A stretch of DNA of 43,400 nt, taken from JAVKFF01 sp040226215. GTDB lineage: Bacteria; Pseudomonadota; Alphaproteobacteria; DSM-16000; Inquilinaceae. The stretch is from positions 1 to 43,400 of the forward strand of contig JAVKFF010000094.1 of the NCBI GenBank assembly GCA_040226215.1, in the 5' to 3' direction. A program made the position numbers and the translations under genes. Within the stretch, counting starts at the first letter, position 1; each line of letters starts with the position of its first letter. Below are positions 31,352 through 40,068 of this stretch, in pieces. The notes under the pieces are model-generated. The model was not told the origin of the DNA, made no database searches, and saw only the letters and a program-made list of their open reading frames with translations.

Positions 31352-32852
31352 TCCGGCCTTCGACCGTCGGCGCCACGGTGCCCTCGTCCTCGATGTAGTT
31401 CGACACCATGGTCGCCATCAGGGTCGCGCCGGAGGCGTCGATGATCAGGTCGCCATTGGTGAAGGCCGCGTAGCCGTCGCCACCACCGGCCATGTAGTCG
31501 TTCGTGGCCAGGCGATAGGTGGCGCTGTCGTCCAGCGGCTCGCCGCCCACCGTGACTTCCACGACACGGCTGCCGGGGGCCGCCGCGGGATCCCAGGTGA
31601 AGGCGAGGCCGGAAACCTGCGGGAAGCGGCCGGCTACGTCCTCGACCTGGCTGACCCCATTCTCCAGCGCGGTACGGACATCCGCGCCGGAAAGCTCCAT
31701 CAGCACGGTGACGTTGCCGAAGGGAAGCTCGGTCAGCACGTCGCGCCGGGTGATCTCGGAACCGGCCGGATAGGTGGTGTCGCCCCGGATGCCGCCGCCA
31801 TTGGTGATGGCGATGTCGGCATCCACCCCGGCACGCATCGCATCGGCGATGAGATTGCCGAAGGTCGTCTCCTCCGTTCGCACGCTGCCGCGCAGGGAGA
31901 CGAGATCGGTCTCGGTTGTGCCGATGACCACGCCGAGCTGCTCGTCGAGCAGCTGGTTGAAGTCGTCGACGATCTCCTGGACGCTCGCCTCGCCGGTGAC
32001 ACCGCTCGTGGTAGCCACCTCCCAGGAGGTCGGCGCGACGTCGACGACCGGGCCGTCACGGCCTTCGCTCTCACTGATCGCCAGGTGAATGGTGCCCAGG
32101 AACTCGCCATCCGACCCGGACTTGTGGATCAGCACGCCATTCTCGAAGATCGACATCGGATCATGGTCGTGGCCGCCGAGGATCACGTCGATGCCGTCGA
32201 TCGACGCGGCCAGCGCCCGGTCGTCGGCGATGGTGAGGTGGGTCAGCGCGATGATCACGTCGGCGCCCTGCTCCTGCAGGTACGCCACGGCCTCCTCGGA
32301 GGCGGCGTAGATGTCGGTGATCTCGACGTTCTCGCCCGGGCTCGACAATTCCGCCGTCTCCGGCGTCAGAACGCCGAACAGCCCGACCGTGTAGGGGCCC
32401 GCCTCGAACATCTCGTAGGCCACCGACCCGCCGAACGGCTCGCCGTCGGCGCCGAGCACATTGGTGCCGAGCCACGGAAACTCGGACTCCGCGATCCGCT
32501 CCGCGGCAATGTCGGGACCGAAGTCGAATTCGTGGTTGCCGAACACCGCGTAGTCGACGCCGATGGAGTTGAACATGGTGATCATGTTCTGCCCCTGGTC
32601 GAGGCCCGACAGCAGCGAGGGTGACAGGAAATCGCCACCGACGGTGACGATGGCGGTGGCGTCACCGGCGCTGCCTTCCTCGATCAGGGTCATCAGTTCG
32701 GGGAAGTTGTCGATGATGTAGATGTCGTTGATGTGGAAGATCGTCAGTCCGGCCGCTTCGCGCAGATCCTGGGCGAGGACGGGGGTGGCGAGAAGAAGGG
32801 CGCAAAGGCTGGTGCCGAGCGTCAGACTGGAGCGGAGGCGGCGGTGCTGCAT
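31335..32852 (-). CDS. Periplasmic 5'-nucleotidase / 2',3'-cyclic phosphodiesterase (UshA-like)
   Basis: A 505-aa exported enzyme. The signal peptide ends at VLA-Q near residue 27. The N-terminal metallophosphatase domain shows the dinuclear metal motifs FHINDIYIID, VGGDFLSPS, FGNHEFDFG, LTHLTIADD and GGHDHDP. The C-terminal nucleotide-binding domain starts near ETDLVSLRGSVRTEE with ITNGGGIRGDTTYP and GDGYAAFTNG. It hydrolyses extracytoplasmic nucleotides so that nucleoside and phosphate can be taken up. The ATG at 32852 starts at the signal peptide; its ribosome site is weak, and longer starts would spoil the signal. Terminator hairpin follows. Confidence 0.93.
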   Translation of the reverse strand: MQHRRLRSSLTLGTSLCALLLATPVLAQDLREAAGLTIFHINDIYIIDNFPELMTLIEEGSAGDATAIVTVGGDFLSPSLLSGLDQGQNMITMFNSIGVDYAVFGNHEFDFGPDIAAERIAESEFPWLGTNVLGADGEPFGGSVAYEMFEAGPYTVGLFGVLTPETAELSSPGENVEITDIYAASEEAVAYLQEQGADVIIALTHLTIADDRALAASIDGIDVILGGHDHDPMSIFENGVLIHKSGSDGEFLGTIHLAISESEGRDGPVVDVAPTSWEVATTSGVTGEASVQEIVDDFNQLLDEQLGVVIGTTETDLVSLRGSVRTEETTFGNLIADAMRAGVDADIAITNGGGIRGDTTYPAGSEITRRDVLTELPFGNVTVLMELSGADVRTALENGVSQVEDVAGRFPQVSGLAFTWDPAAAPGSRVVEVTVGGEPLDDSATYRLATNDYMAGGGDGYAAFTNGDLIIDASGATLMATMVSNYIEDEGTVAPTVEGRITRAE

Positions 32853-33031
32853 CGTCGTGATCCCGTAATGTGTTCGTAACATTTTTTTCATTTTCCCTGG
32901 CGGGCGGAGGGCGTTCGATCGCCTACCCGCACCGAAAACCTTACGCCATGGCCCGGCAGCGGCAAACAGACGATTCGGTCGGTGGTCCGCCGACGGAAGC
33001 GGCATCACCGCCGGACCTTAGCCCAGAAATG

Positions 33032-34018
33032 TTACGGGACGAGGACGGCGGCGCCGGAGAAGCGGCCGGCGCGCAGGTCGTCGAGCGCCTGGTTGGCATT
33101 CGCGAGCGGATAGATGTGGGTGTGCGTCTCGATGTCGAAGCGGCCGGCCAGGTCCATGAATTCGGCACCGTCGGCGCGCGTCAGGTTGGCGACCGAGCGG
33201 ATGGTGCGCTCGCGCCAGAGGTCGGCATAGGGGAAGGAGGGGATGTCGGACATGTGGATGCCGCCGCAGACCACGCTACCGCCGGGTTTCACGGCCTTCA
33301 GGGCCAGCGGCACCAGGGCGCCGACCGGGGCGAAGATGATGGCGGCGTCGAGCGGATCGGGCGGCGGCGCATCGGACGGACCGGCCCAGACGGCGCCGAG
33401 TTCCCGGGCGAATGTGGCTGCCCGGTCGTCGCCCGGTCGCACGAAGGCATGCACGCGCCGGTCCTGGAAGCGGGCGATCTGGGCGACGATATGGGCCGCG
33501 GCGCCGAAGCCGTAGAGGCCGATGTCGCGCCCGCCGCCCGCCAGCTTCAGGCAGCGATAGCCGATCAGTCCGGCGCAGAGCAGAGGGGCCGCCGCCTCGT
33601 CGGTGTAGCGCGCCGGAATCGGCAGGCAGTAGCGGCTGTCGGCGGTGATGGTGTCGGCATAGCCGCCGTCCAGCGTGTAGCCGGTGAAGCGCGCCTCGGG
33701 GCAGAGGTTCTCCAGTCCCCCCCGGCAGAACTCGCAGCTTCCGCAGGTCCAGCCCAGCCAGGGCACGCCGACCCGGTCGCCCGGCGCGAAGCGGGCCTCG
33801 GGTCCCGCCTCGACGACGCGGCCGACGACCTCGTGGCCGGGGATCACCGGACGCGGCACGTCCGGAAGTTCGTCGTCGACCACGTGCAGGTCGGTGCGGC
33901 AGACCCCGCAGGCGGCCACGGCGATACGCACCGCATGGCCGGCGACGGCCGGTGTCGCCAGGTCGCGGGCGACCAGAGGGGCCAGCGCCGCCTCCTGCCG
34001 CATCACCTTCATGGCCAT
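33032..34018 (-). CDS. Zinc-dependent alcohol dehydrogenase, AdhA-like medium-chain family
   Basis: A 328-aa cytosolic MDR enzyme. The catalytic zinc site is ACGVCRTDLH with GHEVVGRV; the structural zinc has four cysteines in CGSCEFCRGGLENLC. The nucleotide site is IGLYGFGAAAHIVAQIA, a variant glycine motif with G-F-G-A-A-A instead of G-x-G-x-x-G, as seen in the class of zinc-binding ADHs annotated AdhA. The second ATG (34012) has AAGGGGG at 8 bases and is probably the real start; the first (34018) is only 2 bases from it. No neighbour suggests the substrate. Confidence 0.92.
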   Translation of the reverse strand: MAMKVMRQEAALAPLVARDLATPAVAGHAVRIAVAACGVCRTDLHVVDDELPDVPRPVIPGHEVVGRVVEAGPEARFAPGDRVGVPWLGWTCGSCEFCRGGLENLCPEARFTGYTLDGGYADTITADSRYCLPIPARYTDEAAAPLLCAGLIGYRCLKLAGGGRDIGLYGFGAAAHIVAQIARFQDRRVHAFVRPGDDRAATFARELGAVWAGPSDAPPPDPLDAAIIFAPVGALVPLALKAVKPGGSVVCGGIHMSDIPSFPYADLWRERTIRSVANLTRADGAEFMDLAGRFDIETHTHIYPLANANQALDDLRAGRFSGAAVLVP

Positions 34019-34227
34019 CGCCCCCTTCGCCGTCGCTAGACCTGGCAGATTGCAGCACGGGCGATGGGGGGCAAGCCTTGCGTTGGATCAACCAGGGGCC
34101 GTCAGAACCGCTCCCACGCGTCCGCGCTTGTTCATCGGCACCTGCCCACATATCGTCGTCGTGCCGGTTCCCGCCGGCTGGAATCGCGGCGCCGCCGCCG
34201 CCATGCACTGGCGACCCGGAAAGACGC

Positions 34228-35889
34228 ATGACCTTGCCGACGACGCCGTCCCCGGACCCGATCACGCTGGCCCAGGGCATCACGGCATCGATCCGGGCCG
34301 GCCGGATCGATGCCGACACGTCGGCCGCGATCGAGGCCTTGCTCGGCAACACCGAGCCCGGCAACCGGCTGCGCCTGGCGGCGGTGCCCGCGCTGGCGCA
34401 GGCCGGTGAGGTCGAGCGTGCCTTCGCGCTGTGCGACGAGCTGATCGCGGCCTTTCCCGACGACGCGCCGCCCGTGCGCCAGAAGGGCATGGTCGCGCAC
34501 GACCAGGGGCGGCACGACGTGCTGGCCGAGGTGGTCGTCCGCATGCTGGCGGTGGCGCGCACGATCATCGACCTGCAGACGGTGTGCACGTTCCTGGAAG
34601 AACTGCAGTGGACGGAGCTGCCGCTGGTGGAACTCGGGCAGCGCCTTCACGTCGATACGCAATCGCGGCCCTTTCTCGAACTCGGCCTCCTGCTGGTGAT
34701 GCTGCGGCGGGCCGGCGAGGCCGACCCCTATCTTCGCGGCCTTCCGGATGCGGTTGCGGTCGATCCCGACGTGCTGATCGCCAGGGCGATCGCGGCGGTC
34801 GAGCTGGGGGACGTCACGGCGGCCAATTCGCTGTCGACACAGGCGCTGGTCAGGCGGCCCTTCGTCAGCCGCGTCTCGCCGCGGGCGGAGGCCGACATCC
34901 TGGTGGTGACGGATCTGGCCCGGGGTCGCTTCACGCCACAGCAGAACTATCTCGGCGAGGCCGCCTATGCGATCGGCAACTTTCCCGGCCAGCTTCAGGC
35001 GGGGACCTTCTCCTATCACTTCCTGCACCTGCAGGCGCCGGGACTCGACGGCGCAGCGGATCGTCTGCCGCCTGCCGGCCTGATCATCGCCAACCTGTCC
35101 TGGGGCGACGTGCAGCCGGAGGATGCGGCGTTCCGGCGCTTCGACTGGTTGCAACGGCGGTACGGGACAGCGGTGATCAACCCGCCCGACCGGCACGTCG
35201 CGATGTCGCGGGTGGCGAACTACCGCCGCTGGGGCGGCCGGGACGATTTCATCTTTCCGCGCACCGAGGCGGTGACCCCGGACCGGGACGATATCGAACG
35301 TGACGCCGAGGCGCTGGCCGACCGGTTCCGCTTCCCCTTCATCCTGCGCCTGGCCTTCACCCAGAAGGGCGGCGGCATGCGTCTGGTGGAGTCGCCGGAG
35401 CAGTTGCGCGCGACCCTGCGCGAGCTGGCGGGCCAGCCCTGCTACGCGATCGACTTCCACCCGGCGCCGATCGAGGCGGAGGACGTGCGCGTGAAGTACC
35501 GCTTCGCCGTCGTCGACGGCGCGACTTTCGCCATGCGCCGGGATGTCAACGAAAGCTGGATGGTGCACCGCGGCACCTATTCCAGGGCCGCGTCGCCGCC
35601 GGTGGCGGTGCGTCAGGCGGAAGCCCGGTTCATCGAGAACAACGGGGCCGATCTGCCGGCGGGCCTGCTGGCGGCGGTCGACACGGTGGCCCGGACGGCA
35701 CCCCTCGACATCTTCGGCATCGACTGCGGCATGACCGAGGATGGCAGACCGATCATCTATGAGGCCAACGCGCTGATGAAGCTGATCGGCCACGAGTTCC
35801 TGCGCCACCAGCCGGCAATGCGCATCACCGGCGACCGGGTGCTGGGCGCGATCGAGGCGGCGATCCGCCGGCGGCTGGTTGGCCGCTAG
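34228..35889 (+). CDS. TPR-like N-terminal region fused to ATP-grasp domain, 553 aa
   Basis: The first 230 residues are helical and tetratricopeptide-like (AGEVERAFALCDELIAAFPDDAP, LLVMLRRAGEADPYLRGLPD). The middle (AYAIGNFPGQLQAGTFSYHFLH) may be a pre-ATP-grasp domain. Residues about 370-553 carry an ATP-grasp core: FRFPFILRLAFTQKGGGMRLVES gives the ATP-binding Arg (in place of Lys) and glycine loop, and DIFGIDCGMTEDGRPIIYEANAL gives the metal-binding Glu and Asn. ATP-grasp ligases join a carboxylate to an amine or thiol; the partner is unknown. The ATG follows GGAAAG. It converges on the MFS gene. Confidence 0.8.
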   Translation: MTLPTTPSPDPITLAQGITASIRAGRIDADTSAAIEALLGNTEPGNRLRLAAVPALAQAGEVERAFALCDELIAAFPDDAPPVRQKGMVAHDQGRHDVLAEVVVRMLAVARTIIDLQTVCTFLEELQWTELPLVELGQRLHVDTQSRPFLELGLLLVMLRRAGEADPYLRGLPDAVAVDPDVLIARAIAAVELGDVTAANSLSTQALVRRPFVSRVSPRAEADILVVTDLARGRFTPQQNYLGEAAYAIGNFPGQLQAGTFSYHFLHLQAPGLDGAADRLPPAGLIIANLSWGDVQPEDAAFRRFDWLQRRYGTAVINPPDRHVAMSRVANYRRWGGRDDFIFPRTEAVTPDRDDIERDAEALADRFRFPFILRLAFTQKGGGMRLVESPEQLRATLRELAGQPCYAIDFHPAPIEAEDVRVKYRFAVVDGATFAMRRDVNESWMVHRGTYSRAASPPVAVRQAEARFIENNGADLPAGLLAAVDTVARTAPLDIFGIDCGMTEDGRPIIYEANALMKLIGHEFLRHQPAMRITGDRVLGAIEAAIRRRLVGR

Positions 35890-35917
35890 ACCGGAAACCG
35901 CTGGCAGGTGGGCCGCC

Positions 35918-37159
35918 TCAGGCGGCGTCGGGGCCGGCCGGTCGGGCCTGCATGCCCTGACCGACGCGCAGGACCGAGGGGATGATCGCCAGGATGACGG
36001 CCATGATGGTGAACCAGAAGAGCTGCGCGCGCCCCTGGTCGATCATCCAGGCGAAGACCAGGGGTGCGAGGCTGGAGCCGCAGTCGAGCCCGGAATAGAC
36101 GAAGCCGAAGATCTTGCCCGTCGCGCCTTTCGGCGCCGCCTTCTTCACCAGCAGGTCGCGCGACGGCAGGATGATGCCCAGGCCGATGCCGGCCAGCGTC
36201 ATCACCGGGATGATGGAGGCGCCGTCGGGTACGTTGAGCGCGATCAGGAGCACGAAGCCGGCGGACCACACGCAGCCGAGCGCGACCAGGAACTCATGCC
36301 GCTCATAGCGGTCGGCCATCACGCCACCGACGATGATGCCCGTCGCGCTGCCCAGCAGCAGCGCGGTCACCGACCAGCCAGCCGTGGCGAGGTCGATGTC
36401 GAAGTGGATCATGTTGGCCGCCGCGCTCATCGTCTGGGTGCCGATCTGCACCAGCGCCAGCGTGGTGAAGAAAAGGAAGGACATCAGCACCGTCGGCGAC
36501 GCCACCAGGCGGAAATAGTCGCGCGTCGCCGCCCCGCGGGAGACCGGATGCGGCCGGCTGCGGTGGCGCTCGTCGGTACGGATGGCGTCGATGTTCAGCC
36601 ACAAGACGGCGGCCACGACGACACCGACCAGGGCCGCCACGCCGAGCGCGCCGCGCCATCCGATGGCCTGGCCGAGATAGATCATGGAGATCGGCGCCGC
36701 GGCGTAGCCCAGCACGCCAGCCAGGCCGTGCACCGCGTAGGCCCGACCCAGCCGCCGCTCGGACACCCGGTGGCTGAGGATCGACAGATCCGCGGGATGG
36801 TAGATCGAGTTGCCGAGACCCGCGCCGACGGCGAGCGGAAAGAGCAGCCAGATGCCCGGCGTCAGCCCGGCGAGGCCGACACACAGCGCCATCAGCAGCG
36901 TGCCGCCGATCAGCACGCCGGCGCCGCCGATGCGGTCGACCAGCACGCCCGCCAGCGCCTGCATGAAGCCCGAGGTGACATACATCACCGTGACCACGAG
37001 GCCGAGGGTCACGTAGGAGGCGCCGAGCGCCGGCACCATGAAGGGGAACAGCGAGGCCAGGGTGAGCTGGTAGAAATGGCTGGCGAAATGCGCCGAGCCG
37101 ATCAGGCTGCTGGTGCGGATGTCGCCGGCGAGGGTCTGGTCTGCTGTCTGGTCTGTCAT
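35918..37159 (-). CDS. Major facilitator superfamily transporter, fosmidomycin-resistance-like
   Basis: A 413-aa inner-membrane protein with 12 predicted helices in two sets of six and a charged central loop (IRTDERHRSRPHPVSRG). The motif-A region between helices 2 and 3 is VLVDRIGGAGVL, with the counterpart GGVMADRYERHEFL in the second half. GNSIYHPADLSILSHRVSERRLGRAYA (in parts) strongly recalls Fsr-type drug exporters, where the Y-H-P-A segment is conserved. Substrates of this subgroup vary (antibiotics, sugars, lipids). The ribosome site is weak. It converges with the ATP-grasp gene after 28 bases. Confidence 0.9.
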   Translation of the reverse strand: MTDQTADQTLAGDIRTSSLIGSAHFASHFYQLTLASLFPFMVPALGASYVTLGLVVTVMYVTSGFMQALAGVLVDRIGGAGVLIGGTLLMALCVGLAGLTPGIWLLFPLAVGAGLGNSIYHPADLSILSHRVSERRLGRAYAVHGLAGVLGYAAAPISMIYLGQAIGWRGALGVAALVGVVVAAVLWLNIDAIRTDERHRSRPHPVSRGAATRDYFRLVASPTVLMSFLFFTTLALVQIGTQTMSAAANMIHFDIDLATAGWSVTALLLGSATGIIVGGVMADRYERHEFLVALGCVWSAGFVLLIALNVPDGASIIPVMTLAGIGLGIILPSRDLLVKKAAPKGATGKIFGFVYSGLDCGSSLAPLVFAWMIDQGRAQLFWFTIMAVILAIIPSVLRVGQGMQARPAGPDAA

Positions 37160-37352
37160 CGCGGATGGGACGTCGTTCGGGCAGGTCTTCGGGACTAGAC
37201 GGGCCGGGCAGGTGCGGAATTGTCGCCGCGTGCCGTCCCGCTCCCGACGTCACCTTAGCGCCTCGACCGTGGCTGACGCCGCCTGGCCGCCACATGGCAG
37301 TCATGCGGCTGGGCCAACCGAAGGCTCCGCCAGCCCCGGGAGCCCGACACGC

Positions 37353-37691
37353 CTAGGTGACCACGCGCAGCCGCTTCAGCCGCTTGGCGAGACGCTCCAG
37401 CACCTCGTCGAGCGTGGTCGCCCGGTAGAGCCGGTGGGCGTGGTCGTAGACGGTGTATTCCACACCGCGCATCGACACCGTCTTGGCGATGGCGAATACC
37501 GGCGTCTCGTGGGCGTGGCGGAAGATCGAGAACACCGCCATCCCGGTCTCATGGTCGATGGCGTAGTCCCGCCACTCGCCGCTGGCGACGCAGGTGGAGT
37601 AGAGGCTCATCAGTCTGGAGAGTTCCGGCCGGGCGAAATAGACATGGCCCTTCAGCCGGCGGTAATCCGCGAGGTTGACGATCAAGCTCAT
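37353..37691 (-). CDS. DUF2794 family protein
   Basis: A 112-aa conserved alphaproteobacterial protein of unknown role. The hallmark FARPELSRLMSLYSTCVASGEWRDYAIDHETGMAVFSIFRHAHETP (in parts) matches DUF2794, with GEWRDYAIDH the best-conserved stretch, followed by YTVYDHAHRLYRATTLDEVL. The C-terminus is a short basic helix (RLAKRLKRLRVV). It is divergent from the yfgM-bamB-der block, with a 313-base gap. The start fits the family's beginning; the ribosome site is poor. Confidence 0.85.
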   Translation of the reverse strand: MSLIVNLADYRRLKGHVYFARPELSRLMSLYSTCVASGEWRDYAIDHETGMAVFSIFRHAHETPVFAIAKTVSMRGVEYTVYDHAHRLYRATTLDEVLERLAKRLKRLRVVT

Positions 37692-38004
37692 TGTCCGGGA
37701 TCTGTGCTCCCGCTTGCCTCGGTCACGATTTGGACATTAACAGTGGCGCAACATTTCGCCTCCGTCCAGGGCAAGCTTCCCGGGACAAGCTTTCGGCAGG
37801 GGGCCGAGCCGCGCTCGAATCGGGCGGCCGGGCGGCACGACGGGTCGTGACGGCCGGCTACGGCGTCGGCGATGGCGGCGCGGCGTTGCTTGACCGCGCC
37901 CATGGCCCTTGCTACTCCGCGCCATCGCCGTCGGCGACGACTGGCCATGTCGATCAAGGCGGAGGCGCGGCCGCGTCATCCGGAACGTGTAGGGCGCCAA
38001 CGAG
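37692..38004. other. Intergenic region upstream of the yfgM-like gene
   Basis: About 313 bases between divergent genes. I see no credible gene, RNA or clear promoter. Two AAGCTT sites with near-identical flanks (GGCAAGCTTCC and GACAAGCTTTC) lie about 18 bases apart, and GATTTGGACATTAA near 37727 is the only AT-rich patch. Confidence 0.4.
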
Positions 38005-38646
38005 ATGAGTGACATTTTCCGCGAGGTCGACGAGGCGCTCAAGGAAGACCGGGTCAAGGCCTTCTGGAAGCGCTACGGCAACCTGCTGATCACCTGCGCC
38101 CTGCTGGTTGTGCTGGCGACCGCCGCGTTCGTGTGGTGGCGGGGCGAGCAGCAGAGCGCCCGTCTGGAAGCGGCGACGAATCTGATCAACGCACTGGGCA
38201 CCGCCCAGGAGTCGGCCGATGGCGGCCTGGCGGCCCTGAGCGATGTGGCGGAGAGCAGCGATGACGACGTCGCCGCGCTCGCCCGGCTCGGCGCGGCAAG
38301 CGTCGCGATGGAAAATGGCGACGCCGCGACGGCCCTGTCGCTGCTCGACCAGGTGGCCAACGACAGTGCAGTCGACCGGCTGCTGCGCGACGCGGCGACG
38401 CTGCGCTCGGTCTATTACCGCCTGGACGACGGCGAGGTGGAGACGCTGCGCGGCATCCTTGGCAACTATACCGGCGCGGGCTCGCCCTGGCGGCCCTGGG
38501 CCCTGGAGATGGAGGCGATGCTGCTGGTCCGCACGGGCAATACAGAGCAGGCGCGCGACATCCTGCAGGCGCTGGCCGGGGACGAAGACGCACCGGCGGC
38601 GGTCGCCGACCGCGCCGCGGAACTGGCGGCCGCGCTGGACGAGTGA
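38005..38646 (+). CDS. YfgM-like tetratricopeptide membrane protein (TPR_21 family)
   Basis: A 213-aa inner-membrane protein: a cytosolic lead with DIFREVDEALKEDRVKAFWKRYG (in parts), one transmembrane helix (LLITCALLVVLATAAFVWW, residues about 27-45) and a periplasmic TPR-like domain (YRLDDGEVETLRGIL, LLVRTGNTEQARDILQALAG). This is the layout of E. coli YfgM, an ancillary SecYEG/PpiD-associated chaperone. The gene order yfgM-bamB-der, conserved with gammaproteobacteria, supports it. It is 14 bases before bamB and clearly co-transcribed. Confidence 0.88.
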   Translation: MSDIFREVDEALKEDRVKAFWKRYGNLLITCALLVVLATAAFVWWRGEQQSARLEAATNLINALGTAQESADGGLAALSDVAESSDDDVAALARLGAASVAMENGDAATALSLLDQVANDSAVDRLLRDAATLRSVYYRLDDGEVETLRGILGNYTGAGSPWRPWALEMEAMLLVRTGNTEQARDILQALAGDEDAPAAVADRAAELAAALDE

Positions 38647-38660
38647 GGAGGGGGAACTCG

Positions 38661-40025
38661 ATGATCCGTATCGGAACTGGCGGCCATGGCGTCTGGCCTG
38701 CCGCACGCAGGCTGGTTGTCGGCGCGTCCATGATTGGGCTCGTCACCGCCTGCTCGGCGCTCGAGGACATCTATTTCGGCGCCGAGGAGGAGATCCCCTT
38801 GCCGGGCGAGCGCATCTCGGTGCTCGACACCGGTGCCGGCATCACCGCCGATCCGGGCGCCGCCAGCCAGCCCGTGGTGCTCGATCCCGCATCCTCCGGC
38901 GATTGGCCGGTGGCTGGCGGCAATCCGCAGCAGTCGCCGGGCAACCCGGCCTTCTCCCAGCCGCCCGAAGAGGCGTGGAGCACCTCGGTCGGCGACGGCG
39001 CCAGCAGTCGAACGCGCCTGCTCAACCCGCCGGTGGTGGCGGGCGGACGCATCTACGTGGCCGATGCCGGCGGCCGGGTGACGGCGATCGACGCCGGATC
39101 GGGCTCCCGCGTCTGGCGCGTGCGCATCGCCTCGCCGGACGAGAATTCGACGCCGATCGGCGGCGGCGTGGCCTATGGCAATGGCGTGCTCTACGCCACG
39201 ACGGGCTTCGGCGAGGTGGTCGCGCTCGACCCCGGCAATGGCGGCCTGATCTGGCGCTCGCGCATGGACGCACCGATCCGCTCCGCGCCGATGGTGGCCG
39301 GCGACAGGGTCTACGCGATCTCCGTGGAGAACCAGCTGACCGCCTTCGACGCCGTCACGGGCGAGACGATCTGGTCGCATAACGGCCTGCTGGAGTCGGC
39401 CGGCCTGCTCGGCGGGGCTGCGCCGTCGGTGACCACCGGCGCGGTGGTCGCGCCCTACAGCTCGGGCGAGGTCTACGCCATCCTGCCGGAAACCGGCCGC
39501 GCTCTCTGGTCGGACAGCCTGTCGTCGCTGTCGCGCAACCAGTCTCTGACCACGCTGTCGGACATCCGCGGCGGCGTCGTCATCGACGATGGCCGCGTCT
39601 ATGCCGCCAGCAATGGCGGCCGGACCGCGGCGATCGATCTGCGCACCGGCAGCCGCAGCTGGGAGCAGGGCATCAGCAGCGCCTACGCGCCGCTCGTCTC
39701 GGGCAATACCGTCTTCGTGCTGACGCTCGACTTCCAGATGGTGGCGCTCGACCGCGCCACGGGCGGTGTGCGCTGGGTGCAGCAGTTGCAGCGCTTCCGC
39801 AACCAGGAAGACCGTCTCGGCCAGATCGCCTGGGGCGCGCCGGTACTGGCCGGCGGCCAGATCGTCGTCTTCAACTCCGAGGAGCAGGCGCTGATCGTCT
39901 CCCCGACCTCCGGCGAGGTGGTGGGGTCGTTCGGGACCAGCGACGTGGTCGACATCACGCCGGTGGTGGCGGGTTCGACCATGTACGTGCTGAGCCAGGA
40001 CGGCTATCTGACCGCCTATCGCTGA
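38661..40025 (+). CDS. bamB: Outer-membrane assembly lipoprotein BamB
   Basis: A 454-aa lipoprotein of the BAM complex, which inserts beta-barrels into the outer membrane. The signal peptide ends in a lipobox LVTAC (Cys31). The mature part is an eight-bladed PQQ-type beta-propeller with recurrent blade motifs such as GRVTAIDAGSGSRVWRVRI, GEVVALDPGNGGLIWRSRM, QLTAFDAVTGETIWSH and MVALDRATGGVRWVQQL. The ATG at 38661 is preceded by AGGAGGGGG; an in-frame GTG at 38643 lies before that ribosome site and is rejected. Between yfgM-like and der genes, as in E. coli. Confidence 0.95.
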   Translation: MIRIGTGGHGVWPAARRLVVGASMIGLVTACSALEDIYFGAEEEIPLPGERISVLDTGAGITADPGAASQPVVLDPASSGDWPVAGGNPQQSPGNPAFSQPPEEAWSTSVGDGASSRTRLLNPPVVAGGRIYVADAGGRVTAIDAGSGSRVWRVRIASPDENSTPIGGGVAYGNGVLYATTGFGEVVALDPGNGGLIWRSRMDAPIRSAPMVAGDRVYAISVENQLTAFDAVTGETIWSHNGLLESAGLLGGAAPSVTTGAVVAPYSSGEVYAILPETGRALWSDSLSSLSRNQSLTTLSDIRGGVVIDDGRVYAASNGGRTAAIDLRTGSRSWEQGISSAYAPLVSGNTVFVLTLDFQMVALDRATGGVRWVQQLQRFRNQEDRLGQIAWGAPVLAGGQIVVFNSEEQALIVSPTSGEVVGSFGTSDVVDITPVVAGSTMYVLSQDGYLTAYR

Positions 40026-40068
40026 TCCATCGCCGTCGGCCGGCCCGACGGGATTTGCCCCAAGGTTC

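Noticed and set aside
32867..32890. AATGT/ACATT hairpin followed by a T-run as a terminator
   Set aside because: The stem is only 5 A/T-rich pairs and no plus-strand gene ends there; the region is more likely the promoter side of the nucleotidase gene.
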